In this document: positions 57,841 to 64,000 of the stretch, one piece after another
Position numbering within the stretch: the first letter of the stretch is position 1
How the letters are laid out: each line of letters opens with the position of its first letter
Origin: Cavia porcellus
Taxonomy: Eukaryota > Chordata > Mammalia > Rodentia > Caviidae
Assembly: GCF_034190915.1 (NCBI RefSeq)
Contig: NW_026947484.1
Location: forward strand, 186,924,982-186,988,981
Length of the DNA: 64,000 nucleotides
Direction of reading: 5' to 3'
Position numbers and translations under genes: made by a program
Notes under the pieces: generated by a model
Database searches by the model: none
Told to the model about the DNA's origin: nothing
Seen by the model: the letters and a program-made list of their open reading frames with translations, nothing else

Positions 57841-58132
57841 CCAGAGCATATCCTGATCTCAGTGGGCTGTTATGGTCTCCTCCAGCTCCCAGACTATAAT
57901 TCTGTATGGCAAAACAAAACAGAAGTCACAGAAAAAAACAAGCCCTCTAACTGGCTGCTGTACCCCTGAACACTCTCTCCTATAACATGCCGTCACACCA
58001 GAGGTACTGCTCTCTGTGATTTTTAATGGTTTCTACCGTGAGACTGACAACTCCCTGAGAACCTAGATTATCTGTGTTACATAAACATCAGAATTCTAAG
58101 TACAATGCTAAGGACAGGGACAGCCCTTGGTC

Positions 58133-58295
58133 ACTGCCTGGGTTTGAGTTCCTGTAATAACACTTCCTAGCTGTATAACCAAAAGGCAGTCACTTAATCA
58201 TTCATGGTTCTCACCTGAAAAACACACTTAATAACAACCATTTCTCACAGGATTGTTTTGAGAATGAAATGAGGTAATAACTTTTAGAGACTTAG
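58133..58295 (+). repeat. MIR SINE
   Basis: GCCTGGGTTTGAGTTCCTGT, CACTTCCTAGCTGTATAACC, GGCAGTCACTTAATCATTCA, CAGGATTGTTTTGAGAATGA, ATGAGGTAATA: forward MIR with good word order. Confidence 0.8.
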
Positions 58296-58447
58296 TATAT
58301 TAAGTTTTTTCGGGACTTAAAAGAATGGTTGGCAAAAATAAGTAATAAATATTACCTCGTATTATTCCATGTTTATAAATGTTAGATGAATGAACTCTAA
58401 TTTTCACTTGTTGATATGTTATAATATAAAAACCTTCAGTTTTATGG

Positions 58448-58502
58448 GCAATTGCCTAGCGTGCATGAGGCTCTTGGATCCCAGGACCACAGACAAAAAC
58501 AA
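58448..58502 (+). repeat. ID-like SINE fragment
   Basis: CAATTGCCTAGCGTGCATGA, GGCTCTTGGATCCCAGGACC, then ACAGACAAAAAC. The 5' part is missing. Confidence 0.5.
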
Positions 58503-58777
58503 AGTGTCTTCGGTTTTAAAATCTTTTACTGGATAAGAAAATTATTTAAGAGCTTAACTTCAGTGTTTTTCATTGACAAAATTATTATTACTCAAACAAG
58601 ACTCTCCTCCTAGTAAACCACACTGTTTTAGTAGTCCTATCCTACGCTTCACCACTGAGGCAGAATTAACAGACATTTCACTTATAAATACTTGTAGGCA
58701 AAGCAAAGACCTTCTTCAAACAATCAGCATATAAGAAATTCTTGCTATGTTTCAAATTTTTTTTTAAATGCTATTTT

Positions 58778-58881
58778 TTTTTTTTTGTCTTTTTCCTTTT
58801 TATCGGTACCGGGGATCAAACTCATGACTGCCTGCTTGCAAGGCAGGTGCTTATGCCACTGAGCTAAATCCCCAGCCCCTA
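58778..58881 (-). mobile_element. tRNA-derived ID-like SINE, antisense
   Basis: T run, ATCGGTACCGGGGATCAAAC, CTGCCTGCTTGCAAGGCAGG, CTGAGCTAAATCCCCAGCCC. 12-bp duplicate AAATGCTATTTT on both sides (58766-58777 and 58882-58893). Confidence 0.93.
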
Positions 58882-59439
58882 AAATGCTATTTTCTAACAG
58901 CTATCAAGTCATAAGTGATCAGAAGAAAGCACTCACCACCCTGCATCACAGCGCATCTCAAAACATGGTATTTCTTTTCCATAGTGGGACACAAGGTGAG
59001 TCTATAACTATGGGACTATAGAGTGATGTTGTGAATATGGTAAGTGAACTCCTATAACATGTAGAACAATAGGAACACACAGTTCTGTAGTGGGGGCATA
59101 ACACACAAACATAAGAAAGTTCTATAAACAGCAGGAAATTTCAACAAGAATGCAGAGCAGGAAGTTATCCAAAAAGTGAGCTATATAAAGCAGAAAAAAA
59201 AGTTAACTAAATAACAGAGTTTTAATAAAGTATGACACCAATAAACATTTACTGAATGGACTAATAAAAGTATATGAAACCAAACTATAAGTAAAGTGAA
59301 GCTATATGGATATGCTTAATAAGGCTTTAAAGTCTGTGACTGACACCGAGTTCAAATTCAACACTCTCACTCAGGGTCAGACACACTGTTCTGTGCATAG
59401 CCAAAGGTTCTGTATTAAGCTGAGCATTTAAAGAAAAAC

Positions 59440-59940
59440 CATCCTTGGTTCTTGCCCTCAAGAAGTTTATAATCAGTTTAGAGACTGAACAGGCTGGACA
59501 TGCGTGGCAGGTTACAACTGAATACCACCAGCTGCTACGGAGCTCACATTCAGAGAAGTCACTCTGAGCTAAACCACACACAGAAGGATTATAAAGGACA
59601 GCATTTAGAGTGAGGGCTCAACACACAAACAGGCTTAGAGAGAGAAGCAGCGGAAAGTATCATAGTGCATGAGGCATTCGCAAGAACAAGCTGCTGATCC
59701 ACCTTCCAAGTGCAGTGTGCGGAGAATGAGGGAGGGTACAAAGCAAAGGTAGCAAAGCAGGCAAAAGCTTTGGGAAAATCTAAATTCCAAATGAGAAGAG
59801 TTTTCTTACCACACAGATAAGGAAGACACTAAGGGGCTTCTAAAGGGAGATGCAGTGAAAGCTGTATTCTGCACGAAAGATAGAAGTGATAGATTGGGAG
59901 TTAAGGAAATAAGAAGTGGCTGACTGCAGGTGTGAGATTT
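59440..59940 (+). repeat. Ancient dispersed repeat, copy 5
   Basis: TTCTTGCCCTCAAGAAGTTT, ATAATCAGTTTAGAGACTGA, later GAATGAGGGAGGGTACAAAG and GGCTTCTAAAGGGAGATGCA. Same block order as copies 1-3. Confidence 0.4.
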
Positions 59941-60304
59941 CTTTTAAGACGGAAATTTCATTTTAGAGTGTTTCAGAAAACATTCTAAAATTAGATTATG
60001 ATGCGCTTTTACAACTCTATAAATATACTAAAACCACTGAATTATGTACTTTAAACAAATGAACGTGACAGTGTATAAATTATATCTCAATAAAGCTGTT
60101 AAAATAATTAGATACCAACATACAAGATAGACGGACAAAGCAACACAAGTGACCAATTAGAAGGTTTTTATACCTACTGCAAACTGGTGGCAGCAAAAAG
60201 CTAAGCTAGAGTTCAGCAGTAAGAATTAATACTAGGAATACAGGAAAAAAATAAAGGTACTTTAGAAAATGAACGAGCTCAGAAACTCAGACATGGAAGG
60301 TCCA

Positions 60305-60947
60305 TCTGCCCATGTTATTATCTTGGTGAATCCTCGTATTTTTTCCCCCGGGCTTACTTTTCTCTTAGGACTAGTTTCACATACCCAATGGCCTAGTGGG
60401 TTTTTGAAGGCCTGCTTCTGCTTGAACACTTCCAGAGTTACTGAATATATCATAATACACTGAATTTCAGTACTGTCAGGTTTTCCTCATGCTAAATAAA
60501 ACTCTAACTGCAGACTTCCTAGTGTCTGTTCATCCCCACCCCACACTCACCAGTCTTTTATTCCATCCTTATTTGAAGAACTGCAGCTTTCAATTAACTT
60601 TAAGAGCAGTGCCCAGTACTAGCCCAATATATTTAATAGAACAGAACCATTCTCTTTACTTTAGCTGCAGTTAATCCAGAATCATGCACAATGGTTCCAA
60701 ATGTGAGCATATCGGTGAGGGGCCTCCAGTAGAGAGAAAGCAGTAAAATAAACAAACTGAGTTCAAATTTTGACCCCAGTCATCCAAAAAAGTACTTTTT
60801 AAAGCATACAGTATGTTCTAAAGCTTTAGGCAATGGCAGAACAACCAACAGTAAGTACAAAACCCCTCTAGACCATGGGGCGTGTGAAACTAGTCCTAAG
60901 AGAAGGGGAAAAATACGAGGATTCACCAAGATAATAACATGAGCAGA
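60305..60947. repeat. Inverted repeat, arms 82 and 70 bp
   Basis: Arm 1 (60305-60386) and arm 2 (60878-60947) are reverse complements. They match almost perfectly over CATGTTATTATCTTGGTGAA and TTCTCTTAGGACTAGTTTCA, apart from two substitutions near the ends and about 12 extra bases in arm 1 (CGGGCTTACTTT region). The loop is 491 bp of unique-looking sequence. Confidence 0.9.
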
Positions 60948-61364
60948 TTAAATATTCAGGAAGAGATTCAGAATGACAGCAAGGGACAGAACAGCACTCT
61001 GGAACAGTCATGATACAAAGAGCAGGGCACCAGGGCTCCGTGAGTTCCAGTCCTTGCTCTCCCATCCTACATGAGCAATCAACCTCCACGGTTTAGCTGC
61101 TTCACCTACCAAACAAGGACTTCCAGTGAAAGCATCCAGATAAACAGTAGGCCACCTCATTAGAAATCATCATAAAGGATGAATGCTCTACTGATGTCAC
61201 TTGTAAGCCACACGTAACATAGCACGATAAGCAAACTCACCAACAGTGAGAACTGAGCACAGCCAGTTAGCAACAGTGAAACAGGAAGCAAAAATCAGCC
61301 ACAGCCACAACAACATCCATAGAAAAGTCAGTAATCTGCTATTTTTACACTCACAGTGATCCTA

Positions 61365-61490
61365 GTCAGTGCACACTATACTCCCACCTTACAAATCACT
61401 GAGGCTCACAAAAACCAGGCCACACAGGTTTAAACATAGACCAAATCTGACTCCAAAATACAAGCTCTTTCCCATTAAACTATTTTACCA
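61365..61490 (-). repeat. MIR-type relic
   Basis: CCACCTTACAAATCACTGAG, GCCACACAGGTTTAAACATA, AGCTCTTTCCCATTAAACTA have the order of reverse MIR/MIR3. The plus frame of 86 codons here is a by-product. Confidence 0.4.
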
Positions 61491-61867
61491 AACAAACCAG
61501 GAGATGCACATGGACTCAAACAAAATGCCCAAATACTTGCTCTTTAGGCTAAATAAATTAACACAACTTCAAAAAGAAAATACACAAAGTCTTTTAAAAT
61601 GCAATAAAGCATGGTTTCAGAAACCATAGCACAGATGTGGCTTCCACACAGTACAAACTGCTCACCAAACAATGGCCTTAGACAACTGGGGGCAGGCTCC
61701 AGAAGCAACAGCTGCAACTACTAATGTGTGTGCAGTATAAAAAGTGTATTTGGTCACCAGTGGCTTGTTCCATCCACAGAAGCTTTCACATGCAAATCTG
61801 CCACCAGCAGCAGTGTTTTCAAACCAAGGCTGGTATGCTCCAAATGATGATGTTGTAAGAACCCAGT

Positions 61868-61955
61868 GCATGGGGGGGTAGCCCGGTGGGAAAACGCTAC
61901 CCGAGCACATGTGAGGCCCTCAATTTGATTGCCTGCACTGCGAAAGAAATACAAC
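61868..61955 (+). repeat. ID-like SINE, diverged
   Basis: CATGGGGGGGTAGCCCGGTG, CACATGTGAGGCCCTCAATT, TGATTGCCTGCACTGCGAAA: spacing of an ID element but from another subfamily than the young copies. Confidence 0.45.
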
Positions 61956-62314
61956 AACAGTATCTGTAAAGGCTTGTTCCACTGGCTGTCTATCCTGCTC
62001 CATCTGTGAACTACCCAGTTAAACCCCGAGGAGTTGCTGTTAGCAATTGAGACTACATCAGCATTAGGTCAGTAACCCCAGGACTCTTATTTCTACAAAT
62101 CCCTACAGTTAAAAATTCAAATATTTTGGCTAGCTTGTCCCACATTCCCCTGTATCCCAACCTTTATCACTAACCTATTCCTTTACATAGCCTTTTTTAA
62201 CCTTGTCTCCTTGGACTCCACGAAGGAATGCTCTACTGAAAACCCATTCTACCTACTTTCTAACACATCCCACACCCATTTCTAAGCTCACTGTCTCCAT
62301 TAAGACTTTCTCTT

Positions 62315-62420
62315 GGGCTGGGGATTTAGCTCAGCGGCATAAGTGCCTGCCTTGCAAGCAGGCAGTCATGAGTTTGATCCCTGGTACCGATAAAAAAAAG
62401 AAAAAGACAAAAAAAAATTA
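62315..62420 (+). mobile_element. tRNA-derived ID-like SINE
   Basis: GGGCTGGGGATTTAGCTCAG, CTTGCAAGCAGGCAGTCATG, GTTTGATCCCTGGTACCGAT and an A-rich tail. Perfect 13-bp duplicate AAGACTTTCTCTT on both sides (62302-62314 and 62421-62433). Confidence 0.95.
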
Positions 62421-62969
62421 AAGACTTTCTCTTAACCTACTCTACTAGTGATACACCTTTCTTCATGTGAACAAACTCATCTACCATCTTAATTGTTCCC
62501 TTAAAAAAAGACTCCATCCATCTCCCTGATGTACTAAGACCACATTATTTCCCCGACCCCCAATCCATCCACGTGCCACCTTCTACTAACACACTGTGGT
62601 CACTTCCTTTCTGTTCTCATTCACCAAGAAACTTCCTTCCCAAAGTCCTCAAACCACAGCACTGTGATGTTCCATCACAGCTCATGACACGCACTCTCAG
62701 AGACCCTTCAATAATGCTATTACCTGGAGCACAGCCCCATCGTCTTTAAAAGAGTAATCAGAAGAGCAAGATTGAAATATTCAAATAACAGTCACCACAT
62801 TGACATCTCACTATCTCCAGTATCCTTGGCCAGCAGGAGTAAACAGACCAATAAGGCTCAAGAAGGAGACCAAAGATGGAATGAGAGGGATGAGATGAAC
62901 CTCAGGAACAAAGTGAAAGGCTTCCATTATCTTTGTAGCCAAGGAATGCCATTCAAGTCTGTGCTGAAC

Positions 62970-63100
62970 AAAGTTACAAAAGTACTTCAAATTCCAAAAT
63001 GTAATTAATCACCTTCATTATCCAAGTTACAAAGTTCTAAGTTACAAAGTTTCTAAAGTACTTCAAACTCTAAATTATAATTAATCACCTCTATTATCAA
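62970..63100 (+). repeat. Short direct duplication, period about 76 bp
   Basis: AGTACTTCAA...TAATTAATCACCT...ATTATC occurs at 62981-63022 and again at 63057-63099, joined by repeated AAGTTACAAAGTT text. Confidence 0.75.
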
Positions 63101-63942
63101 TTTTTCCCTCACCTTACCCCAAACATGTGTCCCCTCCCAGCACCCTTAGTTCTATTCAAAGACTTTCAATATGTCATCTAGCTAAGGTTTTAGTCCCTCT
63201 GAACTCCATGCCTCACATATAAGCAATGCCTGCTCCTTTTGAGGCTACTTAGCTCTGTTCCAATATAAACAATAAGCACAGTGTTCCTACACTGTGTATC
63301 ATTCTCACAAGTAATTAACTTTGTAGTCTTACTGTTTTCAAATACATTATATTAAGGAAGTTCACTCAAATTTTACATCTTCTGTGACATTTCTCAGATT
63401 CTCATCGCTTCCCACCACAGAGTAATCTCATCTTTTTGAAATGCCCATTACACATTTTACTATACTACATTTTACGACAATAATCAGTTTCCATTGGGTT
63501 AGAAGTGGTATTTAGTACTGTGGGATAAACTACAGATGCACATTAAGTAATAAATATCTTTCTGTCCATAAGTAGCTTCTGATAAACACTATAAATTAGG
63601 TACATAACTAAGTTCATTTACCAATTACAATGACTTCATTAAAGTTACAGGTCAATCTTATGAGTAAAAAGTTTTAGCATCCCAAAATGGCATAGGCAAT
63701 AATTTATCAACATGAAGTTGAATTATAATGTGATTTTAATCAACAACATACAAGAACACATAATTCTTCAAATTGTCTCAGTATGAGCTTCTAAATACCG
63801 AAAGATGGCCTTTCTGTTCTCTTTATTCTTTCTCGCTATACAGAGTAAAACTGGGACTGATCTATTATATCCCCTTTAGGAATACAGGAGATTTCTTATT
63901 TCAAATACAGTACTTTGTATTAGCATAAAAAACGTGTACTCC

Positions 63943-64000
63943 GGGGCTGCGGATTTAGCTCAGCGGCATAAGCGCCTGCCTTGTAAGCAAGCAGTCGTGA
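63943..64000 (+). mobile_element. tRNA-derived ID-like SINE, cut by window end
   Basis: GGGGCTGCGGATTTAGCTCA, GCGGCATAAGCGCCTGCCTT, then the window ends before the B box. Close to the other young copies. Confidence 0.88.

Larger units (their letters stand above)
55859..64000 (-). other. TMEFF1: TMEFF1 intron upstream of EGF exon (continues beyond window)
   Basis: At least 8.1 kb. I searched the minus strand for the preceding exon (end of follistatin module 2 and linker) and found none. Contains a hAT-type relic, SINEs, MIRs and an inverted repeat, listed separately; 55900-57490 is otherwise unique-looking. Confidence 0.8.

Noticed and set aside
58925..58990. Donor-like CTCACC at 58934 and 61238 as upstream TMEFF1 exons
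   Set aside because: Translations on the minus strand show no follistatin cysteines or linker residues and run into stops.
62715..62760. Possible TMEFF1 exon end (TTACCTGGAGC on the plus strand, donor-like on minus)
   Set aside because: The minus-strand translation gives a short KDDG-like string but no continuing match to the TMEFF1 linker or follistatin module, and no acceptor follows.
1..64000. CRISPR array, operon, prophage or other prokaryotic system
   Set aside because: Spliced vertebrate genes and mammalian SINE/LTR/L1 content throughout; no regularly spaced repeats of the needed kind.

Overview
The window is nuclear DNA of a placental mammal, most likely a rodent. Protein-coding sequence is split into short exons with GT-AG junctions, and the rest is dense interspersed repeat: 7SL-derived B1 SINEs, dimeric B1+ID SINEs, a young tRNA-derived ID-like SINE with A and B boxes, MaLR-type LTRs, ancient MIR copies and L1 fragments. 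B1 and B1+ID dimers are known from rodents; the frequent 'GGGGATTTAGCTCAGCGGCATAAG' tRNA SINE fits a non-murid lineage (squirrel-related or beaver-like), but I cannot fix the species.

Two genes are recognised, both on the minus strand and head to tail. The last three coding exons of TMEFF1 (55735-55858, 44674-44832, 40432-40516) encode the end of the juxtamembrane linker, the EGF-like module, the transmembrane helix and the short cytoplasmic tail; the earlier exons lie beyond position 64000. The complete two-exon CAVIN4 (MURC) coding region follows (38498-38905 and 31848-32537, 365 codons), starting only about 1.5 kb past the TMEFF1 stop. This is the gene order known from human 9q31.1.

Layout. 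1-31000 is intergenic: a near-complete MaLR-type element (2497-4728), several solo LTRs with intact target-site duplications, three copies of an LTR-like family I cannot name, and an isolated CpG island (about 20160-20660) with promoter-type motifs but no recognisable gene. 31000-39050 is CAVIN4. 39300-64000 is the 3' part of TMEFF1 with large introns holding an ERV1-like LTR with an A-tail, an old L1 ORF2 fragment, an antisense L1 with decayed ORF1, a hAT-type DNA transposon relic, SINEs, and a well-matched inverted repeat near 60.3-60.95 kb.

I found no operon, CRISPR, phage or bacterial-type system, and nothing that supports a new enzymatic system. The most interesting unexplained items are the orphan CpG island, the inverted repeat, the unnamed LTR-like family with internal duplication, and the A-tailed ERV LTR.
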